A stretch of 64,000 nt of DNA from positions 558,001 to 622,000 of the forward strand of contig NZ_JAEDXU010000001.1 of assembly GCF_017830045.1 (NCBI RefSeq). The letters are read 5' to 3'. The DNA comes from Enterococcus larvae (GTDB lineage Bacteria > Bacillota > Bacilli > Lactobacillales > Enterococcaceae). Below are positions 27,375-37,775 of this stretch, one piece after another (within the stretch, counting starts at the first letter, position 1; the number at the start of each line of letters is the position of its first letter). Made by a program: the position numbers and the translations under genes. The notes below the pieces were generated by a model. The model worked only from the letters and a program-made list of their open reading frames with translations, did no database searches and was not told where the DNA came from.

Positions 27375-27550
27375 TACTATTAAAGATAATGAGTATATCT
27401 CACTGCTTTTTAACATACACAGAACTAATCAAGAGGGACTAAAAATCGCACATTTAACATACTTTACATTTAATCAATTCAACTCTACAATAGCAGCTAA
27501 GAGGCTTTGTGTTTCCCAGCCTCTCAATAGTGAAATAAGGAGGTACTATT

Positions 27551-27751
27551 ATGGAATTCTACGTTAACGTACAACATGCTAAAGGGGAATACGGTGTCGT
27601 ATTCCCTATAATCCCTCGCATTGGTGATTATATTCAAATCAACGAGCTAGAAGGTGATTACCTTGTCACTGAAGTTTGCATTTTTCCTATAAATTCTGAT
27701 AAAACCGCAGATGCCGTAGTCAAAGTAACGGATAGAGATTTAGCTTCCTAA
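27551..27751 (+). CDS. Small orphan protein, 66 residues
   Basis: ATG 27551 has AAGGAGG nine bases upstream. The protein is a predicted small beta-rich domain (MEFYVNVQHAKGEYGVVFP, then GDYIQINELEGDYLVTEV) with a charged tail. No signal peptide or known family was recognised. It lies between the immunity-like gene and the second LRR gene within the accessory stretch and may be part of the same insertion. Confidence 0.55.
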   Translation: MEFYVNVQHAKGEYGVVFPIIPRIGDYIQINELEGDYLVTEVCIFPINSDKTADAVVKVTDRDLAS

Positions 27752-27902
27752 AAGGGAAGCTATTTTAATATACGCAGTATTACAATAACCTTATCAATTT
27801 ATAGACATGTCACGAAAAAATAAAAGAAGGAAGTCCTGATCAGACTAAGTTCCCTATAATTTTTTTAGCTTTAACTCCTTTTATTCAACTTAAAAACAAA
27901 AA

Positions 27903-27924
27903 AAGACCCCAGTTAGGAGGTCTT
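27903..27924 (-). terminator. Terminator of the second LRR-like gene
   Basis: Stem AAGACC/GGTCTT with a ten-base loop, followed on the minus strand by a run of seven Ts, about 20 bases beyond the stop. Confidence 0.6.
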
Positions 27925-27946
27925 AAAACTATTCTATTTTTAACTA

Positions 27947-28780
27947 TTAGATTTTATTTAATGGGATATACACTGTTCCAGTTAATTCGAAGTCTTTTCC
28001 ATTTTCCTTATACTCACATTTCCAAGTAAAATCGATGCTGCGTTCACCCCAATCACCAGGATGTAATTCCCATCTCAAGACGTTGTCATCAACTGAAAAT
28101 CCATTATTTGTGGATGTGTATGTTACTGTACCACCCTTGAGGACCCCATAATTATTTATAAGAATTGGAGATATCAACGAAAATTCGGTTGACGCTTTAT
28201 CCATTGTTTGTGTCGGATAATCTCCTCCACCATAATATCTTAAATATTCCAGATTATCATTGCTTATCCACAACCCATCTGAAAAATCGTTGAAGCTATC
28301 ATTGGTATCATATATTTTTAAGCGCTCTAAATTTTCTAGATTAGCAATACTTTCTAACTCTCTTTCATCTTTTACGAAGGCAGCGTTTATGGTAATTTCT
28401 TTCAGGTGCTCCATACCGTATTTTCCGGTGTAATTATTTCTTCCTTCATAAATCGGAGATAAATCTACTGTATCTGACTCACTCCCAATAATCTTCGTCA
28501 CAGTTTCAGGCAGGTATTGTAATCCTTCAATACTTTTCCCCACTTCCCATGAAAAACTGTCTCCTTTAAATTCTTGAATTTGACTTGCTGTTGGTAATTG
28601 ATTGACTATTTCCAAACCACTTTCTTGCTCTAAATTTCTCACTAAAATATATCTTAGATTTTCGTCAGAAAAATAGACATATGGATCATTAGCTGCTGCG
28701 CCTCCTCTAATGCTCATTCCCCCAAAAAGAACTGCCCCAAGCAGCATTGCTCCACCAATAATTTTCAATTGTTTTTTCAT
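27947..28780 (-). CDS. Secreted LRR-like protein
   Basis: 277 residues. The N-terminus KKQLKIIGGAMLLGAVLFGG is a signal peptide. The central part has irregular leucine-rich repeats (ESIANLENLERLKIYD, NDNLEYLRYYG). The C-terminal 80 residues look like an Ig-type beta sandwich (TVTYTSTNNGFSVDDNVLRWEL, in part). No cell-wall anchor is seen. It shares general layout with the internalin-like protein at 25090 but the order of modules is reversed. AGGAAG precedes the ATG. Function is unknown; exposure at the cell surface or in the medium is likely. Confidence 0.65.
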   Translation of the reverse strand: MKKQLKIIGGAMLLGAVLFGGMSIRGGAAANDPYVYFSDENLRYILVRNLEQESGLEIVNQLPTASQIQEFKGDSFSWEVGKSIEGLQYLPETVTKIIGSESDTVDLSPIYEGRNNYTGKYGMEHLKEITINAAFVKDERELESIANLENLERLKIYDTNDSFNDFSDGLWISNDNLEYLRYYGGGDYPTQTMDKASTEFSLISPILINNYGVLKGGTVTYTSTNNGFSVDDNVLRWELHPGDWGERSIDFTWKCEYKENGKDFELTGTVYIPLNKI

Positions 28781-28877
28781 TTAAAACACTTCCTTTATCA
28801 GATTATTGTGTTTCATAAAATATTATACAGGATTTTTTGATATATATAAATATAATTATACGAAAAATACATTACTA

Positions 28878-29185
28878 AAAATGTTTTAATCAGAAACATC
28901 GATGAGGAGCTTGTACATAAAATCATTGAAAACATGTACACATAATCATATATTTTTATCTCAAATAATGGAACTCCATTATCGCTTCATAGCCTAAATG
29001 CTCTTCTCCATAGAATTGAGAAAGAATTGGATTTTGAGAAAAAGCCCACTTCTCATATATTTCGGCATAGCCATGTATCGCTTCTATCTGAGCTTAATGT
29101 TCCTTTGAAAGCAATAATGGATCGAGTCGACCATTCCGATGTAAACACAGCCCCTTCCTTGTCCCTTTTCGCTAAAAAGAGCTAG
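28878..29185 (+). pseudogene. C-terminal remnant of a tyrosine (phage-type) integrase
   Basis: The plus frame reads NIDEELVHKIIENMYT, then a stop, and then continues in the same frame as FISNNGTPLSLHSLN to the TAG at 29183. It includes HIFRHSHVSLLSE, the H-x-x-R box of tyrosine recombinases, and RVDHSDV, in place of the usual GH-D. The catalytic tail ends early (SLFAKKS) before the expected tyrosine, and no N-terminal domain or start codon precedes it. This is a decayed integrase end, 54 bases from the groEL stop. Confidence 0.8.
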
Positions 29186-29194
29186 AAAACAAAA

Positions 29195-29222
29195 AAAGAA
29201 CCTTGAATTAACAAGGTTCTTT
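29195..29222 (-). terminator. Terminator of groESL
   Basis: A perfect 11-bp stem (AAAGAACCTTG and its complement) with a six-base loop, followed on the minus strand by seven Ts, 17 bases after the groEL stop. Confidence 0.85.
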
Positions 29223-29238
29223 CGTCTTTTCTAGTCTG

Positions 29239-30882
<1,644 letters not shown>

Positions 30883-30925
30883 TTATCTTTGATTTTAATT
30901 ATTGAATACTATGAAATATCGAGAT

Positions 30926-31210
30926 TTACTCGACAATTGCAATGATATCTTTTCCAGAAACGATCAAATACTCTTTTCCTTCATATTTGACTTCTGTTCC
31001 TGAATATTTTTCAAACATAACAGTATCGCCTTCTTTAACTTCTGCAGGAACTTTTGTACCGTTATCAAGAACACGGCCTTCTCCCACTGCGATGACTGTT
31101 CCGTTTTGCGGTTTTTCTTTTGCAGCTGAAGCTAGAACAATGCCTCCTACTGTTTTTTCTTCTTCTTGAGCGACTTCAAGAATCACGCGATCGCCTAATG
31201 GTTTTAACAC
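30926..31210 (-). CDS. groES: Co-chaperonin GroES (10 kDa)
   Basis: 94 residues starting at GTG 31210, six bases after GGAGGG; the protein reads [18 protein letters not shown], the usual GroES start. Upstream in-frame ATGs would put the start inside the CIRCE operator and are rejected. The mobile-loop segment [15 protein letters not shown] is present. The heptameric lid closes the GroEL ring. The promoter and CIRCE lie 36 to 103 bases upstream. Confidence 0.96.
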   Translation of the reverse strand: MLKPLGDRVILEVAQEEEKTVGGIVLASAAKEKPQNGTVIAVGEGRVLDNGTKVPAEVKEGDTVMFEKYSGTEVKYEGKEYLIVSGKDIIAIVE

Positions 31211-31245
31211 AATAAATCCCTCCATAATAAAAATAGTTTTTAATA

Positions 31246-31272
31246 TTAGCACTCTTATATCGAGAGTGCTAA
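31246..31272. promoter_or_regulatory. CIRCE operator (HrcA) of groESL
   Basis: An exact match to TTAGCACTC-N9-GAGTGCTAA, placed just downstream of the promoter -10 and upstream of the groES ribosome site, so it lies in the transcript leader. Confidence 0.97.
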
Positions 31273-31284
31273 CTCACACTATTT

Positions 31285-31313
31285 ATAATACTCATTTCTT
31301 ATTTGCATTGCAA
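31285..31313 (-). promoter_or_regulatory. Sigma-A promoter of groESL
   Basis: Minus strand: TTGCAA, 17-base spacer, TATTAT. The start site would fall near 31278, directly before the CIRCE palindrome, as in other HrcA-controlled operons. Confidence 0.75.
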
Positions 31314-31558
31314 GTCTTTTGTATGGAAAAAAATTTTTTCTTTATACTCTTACTTCTAAGCATCGTTCTGTTACGTTCTTTTAACTGCTTCATGGTAAAA
31401 TAAAATCAGTAAACTCTTTTTTGTAATCAATAGCATAAGGCTTAAAGTATCAATACTATAGTAAATTTTGTCGTCATCCTTCATATAAATAAATCGTCTT
31501 ACTTAAATCATCCCTTTCGGTTTAAGCGTTTCTAAAAAAAAAGAGAGGAGGAAGTGCA

Positions 31559-31732
31559 ATGAAAAATCGACTGTCTCAAACTTTAGGGCTAACTTTCCTA
31601 TACCTATTTGTCGCAAACATTGGAAATTTCTTTTTTGGAGTAGATAAGAAATTTACATGGACAACAACTATATGGGAAGCACTCTTTTTCGGCGTTTTTA
31701 TTTTTCTGCTTTTAGGATACCGAAAAAAATAA
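31559..31732 (+). CDS. Small membrane protein, 57 residues
   Basis: ATG 31559 follows GAGGAGGAAG. The protein has two hydrophobic helices: LGLTFLYLFVANIGNFFFG and the C-terminal EALFFGVFIFLLLGY, with a basic end RKK. It is a typical two-helix membrane peptide. No family was recognised. It lies between the groESL promoter and the CPBP protease gene on the plus strand; the 347-base gap before it holds the groESL control region. Confidence 0.65.
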   Translation: MKNRLSQTLGLTFLYLFVANIGNFFFGVDKKFTWTTTIWEALFFGVFIFLLLGYRKK

Positions 31733-31850
31733 TCCTGCCTATATAATGATAACTTCTTATGAATAGAGTCTTTTACACGATTTATATACAGAAGTTGTTT
31801 TCTCTATGCTATACTTTTAAGTAATTGTCAAAATTGAAAGGGGCGTCTTC

Positions 31851-32516
31851 ATGTCTGCAAAAAAGACAAGTATCTCGATTGTATTACTTTATTTGGCAGT
31901 ATATCTGTCACCACTACTGGTCTCATCTTTTTCTCAACAGGTGGTCATCACAGCCTCAACCATCGCTTATATCCTTGGCGCTGTACTAATGATCATTCTT
32001 TATTTCAGAGACAAGCAACCAACATTAGTTGAAAAAGAAGGTAAACTTTCCTCTCCGGTTTTCATTCTTCTACTTGGTATCAGCGGTATCTTGATTGCCA
32101 TATTTTTACAAGCAATAATTATGGGTATTCAAACAGCGATCACGAATACTGAACCAAGCTCAGAAAATACGGAGAGCATTATCTCCATAATTGTCGATAA
32201 TAAATTATTCATTCTAGCTACAGTAATCGGCGGACCGATCATGGAAGAATTTGTATTCAGACGTTCATTGACGGATTTGTTTACCTTTGAAAAAACAGGT
32301 TTCTGGCCAGCTGCGTTGATCAGTTCAGCACTATTTTCAATTATTCACTTTGACGGAAACTTTTTTGTCTACTTTTTCCTTGGATTATTCTTTTCGATCC
32401 TTTATAAGCTGACTGGGAAAATCTGGACATCAGTCATCAGTCATTGCGGAATGAATACACTGGTCGTTGTCGTCCAGCTGATTGTTCATTATGGTATTGT
32501 TGAAATACCGAAATAG
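31851..32516 (+). CDS. CPBP-family intramembrane metalloprotease
   Basis: 221 residues with six or more membrane segments. The CPBP (Abi/CAAX protease) motifs are visible: EEFVFRRSL (motif 1, EExxxR), FSIIHF (motif 2) and SVISHCGMNTLV (motif 3, with HxxxN). Bacterial members cleave or process membrane proteins and often serve as bacteriocin self-immunity factors in lactic bacteria, or in peptide export. No bacteriocin cluster is directly attached; an immunity-like gene lies 4.5 kb to the left. Confidence 0.88.
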   Translation: MSAKKTSISIVLLYLAVYLSPLLVSSFSQQVVITASTIAYILGAVLMIILYFRDKQPTLVEKEGKLSSPVFILLLGISGILIAIFLQAIIMGIQTAITNTEPSSENTESIISIIVDNKLFILATVIGGPIMEEFVFRRSLTDLFTFEKTGFWPAALISSALFSIIHFDGNFFVYFFLGLFFSILYKLTGKIWTSVISHCGMNTLVVVVQLIVHYGIVEIPK

Positions 32517-32542
32517 AAAAGACTAGTAGAAATAGACTATAT

Positions 32543-32575
32543 AAAACGGCTGAAGCAATTTGCTTCAGCCGTTTT
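32543..32575. terminator. Bidirectional terminator between CPBP and rex genes
   Basis: AAAACGGCTGAAGCAA with its perfect complement around a one-base centre. A and T tracts lie on each side, serving both convergent genes. Confidence 0.85.
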
Positions 32576-32583
32576 CGCTTTCT

Positions 32584-33240
32584 TTAGTTCTCTTTTTCCT
32601 CAGTCTCAACAAGACCATCGTTGTGAAGGAAATAAATCAATGTCTGCAGTTCATTCGTCAAATCCACATTCTGGATCAATACATCTGACGGAGCTGCTAG
32701 ACGAGCGATCGTAAAGTTCAAAATCCCTTTGATCCCAGCTTCTGCCAATTGATTCACAATGTCCTGTGCTTTTCTGGCAGGTAAAGTCAAAATCGCCACC
32801 TCGATCTGCTGGATCTTGATCTGCTCCAACATGTCATCAATTGGATAGACTGGTACACCATCTACGATCCTGCCTACTATCTCTTCATTGATATCAAAGG
32901 CACAGCTCACACGAATACTGTTGCTTTGATGGAACTTATACTTCAATAATGCGCTTCCTAAATTACCAACACCTATTAAAGCGACGTTAGTCAGCTCATC
33001 ATCATTCAAAGTTTTTCCAAAAAAGTTCATCAGGTTCTCAACATCGTAACCATAACCACGTTTTCCAAGCTCACCAAAATACGAGAAATCCCGACGGATC
33101 GTCGCACTATCTACTTGAACAGCTTCACTCAATTCCGTTGAGGAAACTTTACTTTTACCTGCATCGTATAAAATACGTAAATACCTATAATATAAAGGAA
33201 GCCGCCGAGCAGTGGCTTTTGGTATCGTTTGTTCTTTCAC
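32584..33240 (-). CDS. rex: Redox-sensing transcriptional repressor Rex
   Basis: 218 residues. The N-terminal winged helix is IPKATARRLPLYYRYL, followed by SKVSSTELSEAVQVDSATIRRDFSYFGELGKRGYGY (in part). The Rossmann NADH site is ALIGVGNLGSALL, and the C-terminal swapped helix carries LTNELQTLIYFLHN. Rex represses fermentation and overflow genes until NADH rises. GTG 33240 is preferred because GGAGG is seven bases upstream; the ATG at 33246 directly abuts that site. Confidence 0.95.
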   Translation of the reverse strand: MKEQTIPKATARRLPLYYRYLRILYDAGKSKVSSTELSEAVQVDSATIRRDFSYFGELGKRGYGYDVENLMNFFGKTLNDDELTNVALIGVGNLGSALLKYKFHQSNSIRVSCAFDINEEIVGRIVDGVPVYPIDDMLEQIKIQQIEVAILTLPARKAQDIVNQLAEAGIKGILNFTIARLAAPSDVLIQNVDLTNELQTLIYFLHNDGLVETEEKEN

Positions 33241-33437
33241 ATTCATACCTCCAACTATTCTATATCTCCATCTCTAATAATAGCAGTTCTACAAGAGAAA
33301 AAGCAACGTTACTGCTCATAAAATCAGTTTTATTTCCAAAATGAAACATATTCTCAGACTGTATCATTTTACAGACCTGAATTTTTCTATATTTTATGCT
33401 AAACTGAGAAGGATCAAGATGAAATGAGGATATAATT

Positions 33438-35372
33438 ATGATTTTACTACAGGCAAATCAAATCGCCCGCTATTTCGGGGCTGAGACTTTGTTTGAAAAC
33501 ATACAAATGGAAATTGCCGACAACAGCAGAATTGCACTGGTCGGTCGAAATGGAGCTGGAAAATCAACGCTCCTAAAAATCATTGCAGGCATCGATCCAA
33601 CAGATGCCGGAACAATCGCAAAAAGTAAAACAGCTACCCTTGGCTATTTGGCTCAGGACACTGGACTAGCATCTGATAAGAATGTCTGGGATGAAATGCT
33701 TCAAGCCTTCTCCTCGCTTATTGCGATGGAAAACCGAATGCGGGAATTGGAACAGCTGATCAGTCAGGCTGATCCTGAAGCAATGGAGTATCCAAATTTG
33801 ATGAAGGAATATGATCGACTGCAGCAGGAATTCGCTGATAATAACGGCTATGGTATGGAAAATGAAATTCGTTCTGTCTTGCATGGTTTTGGCTTTGATG
33901 AAAGCTTTTATGATCGCCCAATCAACGCCCTGTCCGGTGGACAAAAAACACGACTGGCACTTGCACGTATGCTGTTGCAAAAACCAGATATTTTAATTCT
34001 GGATGAGCCTACCAATCACTTGGATATCGAAACACTTTCTTGGCTGGAAGGCTATTTGCCTAATTACTCCGGTGCTCTGCTGATTGTTTCTCATGATCGT
34101 TACTTCCTGGATAAGGTAGTGACAGAGATTTACGAGCTAAGCAGAAGAAAAATGCATTATTACAAAGGAAATTACTCTAAATACCTGAAGCTCAAAGCAG
34201 AACAGCTGGCGAGTGAATGGAAGGCCTTTGAAAAACAGCAAACGGAGATCCAAAAGCTGGAAGACTTCGTTGCTCGTAACCTTGTACGTGCTTCTACAAC
34301 TAAACGCGCACAAAGTCGTAGAAAAACATTAGAAAAAATGGATCGGCTGGATCGACCACAAGGAGATGAAAAGTCTGCTAATTTTCTTTTTGGTATTGAA
34401 AAGACATCAGGAAATGTTGTCTTGCAATTAGAGGACGGTGCCATTGGCTATGATGAAACGGTCCTTTCCTCTCCAATCAATATGGATATTCGTCGGCAGG
34501 AAGCAATTGCTTTAGTCGGACCCAACGGAATCGGCAAATCAACACTGCTGAAGTCGATCATTGGTAAGCTTCCTTTTATTGAAGGCTCTATTTCATTGGG
34601 GACAAATGTATCGATTGGTTATTACGATCAGGAACAGGCGAATCTTCATGGAAATAAAACGGTGCTTGCTGAACTATGGGACGAGCATCCGACGATTCCT
34701 GAAAAGGATATCCGCAATGTACTAGGCAGCTTTCTCTTTAGCGGTAATGATGTTGAAAAAACGATTCCTCTGTTGAGTGGCGGCGAAAAGGCCCGTGTTG
34801 CATTAGCCAAACTATCTATGGATAAAGAAAATTTTCTGATTCTTGATGAGCCCACGAACCACCTTGATATTGACAACAAGGAAGTATTGGAAAATGCTCT
34901 GATCGATTACGAAGGTACGCTGCTCTTTGTTTCCCATGACCGTTACTTTATCAATCGAATCGCAACAAAGGTCATTGAGCTTTCTGAAAACGGCAGTAAA
35001 CTCTATCTAGGCGATTATGACTATTACCTAGAGAAGAAAAAAGAAGAAGAAGAATTGGCTGCACTGGCAGCAGCAGATCAACAACAAGAACAAACGGCTG
35101 TCACTACTAAAAATGATTTTTACCTGAATAAGGAAGCCCAAAAGCTTCTGCGGAATCTAAAAAGAAAGATTACTCAAATCGAAGAGAATCTTGCAGTGCT
35201 GGATGAACGTATCGATGAGCTGGAAGCAGAAATGAGTCGCCCTGAAATGGTAGAAGATCACGTTCAGCTGATGGCACTGAATAAAGAACTGGAAGAAAAA
35301 CGAGCAGAACAAGAAGAGCAGTTGAATGAGTGGGAAGAGCTGAGTCTTGAACTGGAAGAAATGGAAGCTTGA
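33438..35372 (+). CDS. ABC-F family ATPase (YdiF/Uup-like)
   Basis: 644 residues with two ATPase domains and no membrane segments. Walker A motifs are GRNGAGKS and GPNGIGKS; signatures are LSGGQKTRLALARM and LSGGEKARVALAK; Walker B sites are LILDEPTNHLD and FLILDEPTNHLD. Between the domains lies the arm-linker with basic residues, and the C-terminal 80 residues are a charged coiled coil (RKITQIEENLAVLDERI). ABC-F proteins bind the ribosomal E site. The length and coiled-coil tail suggest a housekeeping translation factor; resistance to a ribosome antibiotic cannot be excluded. Confidence 0.92.
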   Translation: MILLQANQIARYFGAETLFENIQMEIADNSRIALVGRNGAGKSTLLKIIAGIDPTDAGTIAKSKTATLGYLAQDTGLASDKNVWDEMLQAFSSLIAMENRMRELEQLISQADPEAMEYPNLMKEYDRLQQEFADNNGYGMENEIRSVLHGFGFDESFYDRPINALSGGQKTRLALARMLLQKPDILILDEPTNHLDIETLSWLEGYLPNYSGALLIVSHDRYFLDKVVTEIYELSRRKMHYYKGNYSKYLKLKAEQLASEWKAFEKQQTEIQKLEDFVARNLVRASTTKRAQSRRKTLEKMDRLDRPQGDEKSANFLFGIEKTSGNVVLQLEDGAIGYDETVLSSPINMDIRRQEAIALVGPNGIGKSTLLKSIIGKLPFIEGSISLGTNVSIGYYDQEQANLHGNKTVLAELWDEHPTIPEKDIRNVLGSFLFSGNDVEKTIPLLSGGEKARVALAKLSMDKENFLILDEPTNHLDIDNKEVLENALIDYEGTLLFVSHDRYFINRIATKVIELSENGSKLYLGDYDYYLEKKKEEEELAALAAADQQQEQTAVTTKNDFYLNKEAQKLLRNLKRKITQIEENLAVLDERIDELEAEMSRPEMVEDHVQLMALNKELEEKRAEQEEQLNEWEELSLELEEMEA

Positions 35373-35400
35373 TTCAATAACAATACGAATCGAAAATTAG

Positions 35401-35437
35401 AGATTTGGACATGATCGTTTGTCCAAATCTTTTTTTA
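35401..35437 (+). terminator. Terminator of the ABC-F gene
   Basis: Perfect 11-bp stem AGATTTGGACA/TGTCCAAATCT with seven or more Ts after it. Confidence 0.85.
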
Positions 35438-35445
35438 TAGCCTAT

Positions 35446-35493
35446 ATGCAATATTTTGCATTTATAACAAAACGAACTTGCAAAATAATGCAA
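35446..35493. promoter_or_regulatory. Twin inverted-repeat operators before the DeoR-type gene
   Basis: Two short palindromes, ATGCAA-TATT-TTGCAT at 35446-35461 and TTGCA-AAATAA-TGCAA at 35478-35493, share the TTGCA half site and have centres 32 bases apart (about three helical turns). The arrangement suits an autoregulated repressor. Confidence 0.5.
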
Positions 35494-35526
35494 ATCATGT
35501 TAACTTATTTCTGAGGAGGAATGTCT

Positions 35527-36312
35527 ATGTTGATTGAAGAACGATTAGAGCGCATTATGAAAATCCTTGAAGATGACCAGCGTGCAACAATCGATGAATT
35601 GGTTGAAGCAATACAGGTATCAAAGGATACCATTCGAAGAGATTTGATTCGTCTGGAGCAGCAGAACTTGGTGCGTCGTATCCACGGCGGGGTTATCTCT
35701 ACAAAAAAAGAAGCAGTTATTTTCGATTATAATGAACGTTCACATATGTCAAACGCAGTGAAACAGATGATTGGACAGCAGGCAGCTGAGCTTATCGAAG
35801 AGAGCTCATCGATACTCTTTGATTCATCAACAACTGTGGAAGCTGCAATTCAGCCCTTACAAAGTAAGAAAATCACTGCTATCACTAACTCACTGACACA
35901 CGCAGCACTGCTGGCAAAAAATGATAAAGCAGGAGTCAGCCTTCTTCCCGGTAATCTACACAAGGAGCAGCTTTTCCTGTCAGGTGCTGAAACAGTAATC
36001 GGCATCCAACAATATATAACAGATTACACCTTACTGGGCGTCTTTGCCCTTTCGTCAGACGGCGTATTTATCCATACGCAAGAAGAAGGTCTAGCCAAAA
36101 GACAGATGGTCAAGCAAGGAAAAACAGTGATTGCTTTAGCTGATCATACAAAGCTGGATAAAATTGGCTTTTTTAAAGTTTGTTCTCTAGCAGAAATCGA
36201 TATACTCATCACTGATAAAGCACCTGAGGATACATTACTGAAAGCATTGGAATCAAATAATATAAGGCTGATCGTAACAGATCAATCAAAGGAGAACGCA
36301 CACCATGACTGA
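35527..36312 (+). CDS. DeoR-family transcriptional regulator
   Basis: 261 residues. The N-terminal HTH (ATIDELVEAIQVSKDTIRRDLIRLE) is followed by VRRIHGGV, the DeoR signature. The sugar-isomerase-like sensor domain includes ILFDSSTTVEAAIQ and ALADHTKLDKIGFFKV. ATG 35527 is favoured because GAGGAGGA lies six bases upstream; the ATG at 35521 is in direct contact with it. It overlaps the M24-like gene by eight bases and should control it and perhaps itself. The effector would be a phosphorylated sugar. Confidence 0.9.
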   Translation: MLIEERLERIMKILEDDQRATIDELVEAIQVSKDTIRRDLIRLEQQNLVRRIHGGVISTKKEAVIFDYNERSHMSNAVKQMIGQQAAELIEESSSILFDSSTTVEAAIQPLQSKKITAITNSLTHAALLAKNDKAGVSLLPGNLHKEQLFLSGAETVIGIQQYITDYTLLGVFALSSDGVFIHTQEEGLAKRQMVKQGKTVIALADHTKLDKIGFFKVCSLAEIDILITDKAPEDTLLKALESNNIRLIVTDQSKENAHHD

Positions 36313-37705
36313 AAAAACTATTACATTAGGAAACGTTAAAAGTCCAACTATTTTCCCTGAAGTTTCACCTACATTACTAACTGATGAGACTATGACAAGC
36401 CGAAAAGAGAAGCTATTGAAAGTTATGGCTAATGAAAATTTTGATTTGTTGATCATCTATGCGGATAAAGAACATGGCGGTAATTTTGAATATTTAACTG
36501 GATTTATTCCTCGTTTTGAAGAAGGATTACTGTTGGTAGAGCGTTCAGGAGGCTGCACACTGATTTTAGGAAATGAAAATTTGAAAATGGCTAAATTTTC
36601 TCGAATCCCGGCCGAGTTGAAGCACTCTCCTCTCTTCTCTTTACCAAACCAGCCAATGGATAACGAACAGCCGCTCGAAGAGCTTTTTAAAGATTTAGAC
36701 GTTGATAAAAAGAATAAAATAGGTTTGGTTGGTTGGAAAATGTTTACACCTAAAAATAGTGTTCCTTCTCAATATTTTGATCTTCCTTATTTCATCGTTG
36801 AAGCAATCAAAAATACGGTATCCGATCAAACTCAGCTAGTTAACAGCGCTCATTTATTTATTGATGGCGAGACTGGTATTCGAAGCACCAACAATGCAAA
36901 TGAGATCGCTCATTATGAATATGGTGCAAATCTATCCTCTTCCTGTATACTGCAGACCATGGACACAGTTGAGATTGGTGTCAGCGAAATAGCCTTAGGA
37001 AATCTATTGACTGCTCAAGGACAACCGAACACGGTGGTAACAATTGCTGCAGCTGGTCAACGCTTTGAAAAGGCTAATATTTACCCCACAGGTAAACAGA
37101 CAACATTAGGAGACTCTTTATCTCTGACAACTGCCTTCAAGGGTGGGCTTTCCAGTCGTACCGGTTTTGTGATCGAATCAGAAGCACAGCTGCCGTCAAA
37201 TCAACAAGATTATTTGGATAGATTGGCTAAACCTTATTTTAATACTGTCGTCTATTGGCTGGAAAACATCCAGATAGGAGCTGTCGGTGGAGAATTTTAC
37301 CATCAAATCGAAGACGTTTTCCCTAAAGAAAGGTATCATTGGCACCTGAATCCCGGACACTTGGTTGCTGACGAAGAATGGATGTCATCGCCCATCTATC
37401 CTGAGTCAAGACAAACGTTGAAAAGCGGGATGCTGTTACAGATTGATATCATTCCTTCTGTTGCAGGCTATACCGGTGTCAGCGCAGAAGAGTGTGTTGC
37501 CTTAGCCGATGAACAGTTACAAAGGGACATTCAACAACAGTATCCTGAGTTGTGGAAACGAATCAGTTTGCGACGGGCATATTTAGAAGAGGAAATCGGT
37601 ATCCATTTAAGCAAGGATGTTCTGCCCTTATCCAACACCGTTGCCTATCTACGTCCATTTTTCTTAGCAAAAGATCTCGCTTTGCATGTGGAAAAAATAA
37701 AATAA
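36305..37705 (+). CDS. Degenerate Xaa-Pro peptidase-like (M24) protein
   Basis: 466 residues. Residues 30-190 form a creatinase/prolidase N-terminal domain (FDLLIIYADKEHGGNFEYLTGF). The C-terminal half has the pita-bread fold. Of the five metal ligands expected for M24 enzymes, the first two Asp are not seen (LSLTTAFKGGLSSRTGF), His is kept in HLNPGH, one Glu appears replaced by Asp (LQIDIIP) and the last Glu stays in SAEECVAL. It may therefore not be a peptidase. It follows the DeoR gene with an eight-base overlap and AAAGGAGAACG. Confidence 0.7.
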   Translation: MTEKTITLGNVKSPTIFPEVSPTLLTDETMTSRKEKLLKVMANENFDLLIIYADKEHGGNFEYLTGFIPRFEEGLLLVERSGGCTLILGNENLKMAKFSRIPAELKHSPLFSLPNQPMDNEQPLEELFKDLDVDKKNKIGLVGWKMFTPKNSVPSQYFDLPYFIVEAIKNTVSDQTQLVNSAHLFIDGETGIRSTNNANEIAHYEYGANLSSSCILQTMDTVEIGVSEIALGNLLTAQGQPNTVVTIAAAGQRFEKANIYPTGKQTTLGDSLSLTTAFKGGLSSRTGFVIESEAQLPSNQQDYLDRLAKPYFNTVVYWLENIQIGAVGGEFYHQIEDVFPKERYHWHLNPGHLVADEEWMSSPIYPESRQTLKSGMLLQIDIIPSVAGYTGVSAEECVALADEQLQRDIQQQYPELWKRISLRRAYLEEEIGIHLSKDVLPLSNTVAYLRPFFLAKDLALHVEKIK

Positions 37706-37761
37706 AACGAAGCAGTAAGAACAACCACTATTCTTTGTGGTCTTTCTTACTGCTTCGTTTT
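37704..37761. terminator. Bidirectional terminator between the M24-like and acyltransferase genes
   Basis: Perfect 18-bp arms starting AAAACGAAGCAGTAAGAA, with an inner CCAC/GTGG stem. A and T tracts lie at each end. The genes on either side converge here. Confidence 0.9.
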
Positions 37762-37775
37762 TTTGTAGAGCCTCT

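Noticed and set aside
27313-27567. 84-codon plus frame overlapping the end of the immunity-like gene
   Set aside because: Out of frame with it, no ribosome site, runs across the next gene's ribosome site.
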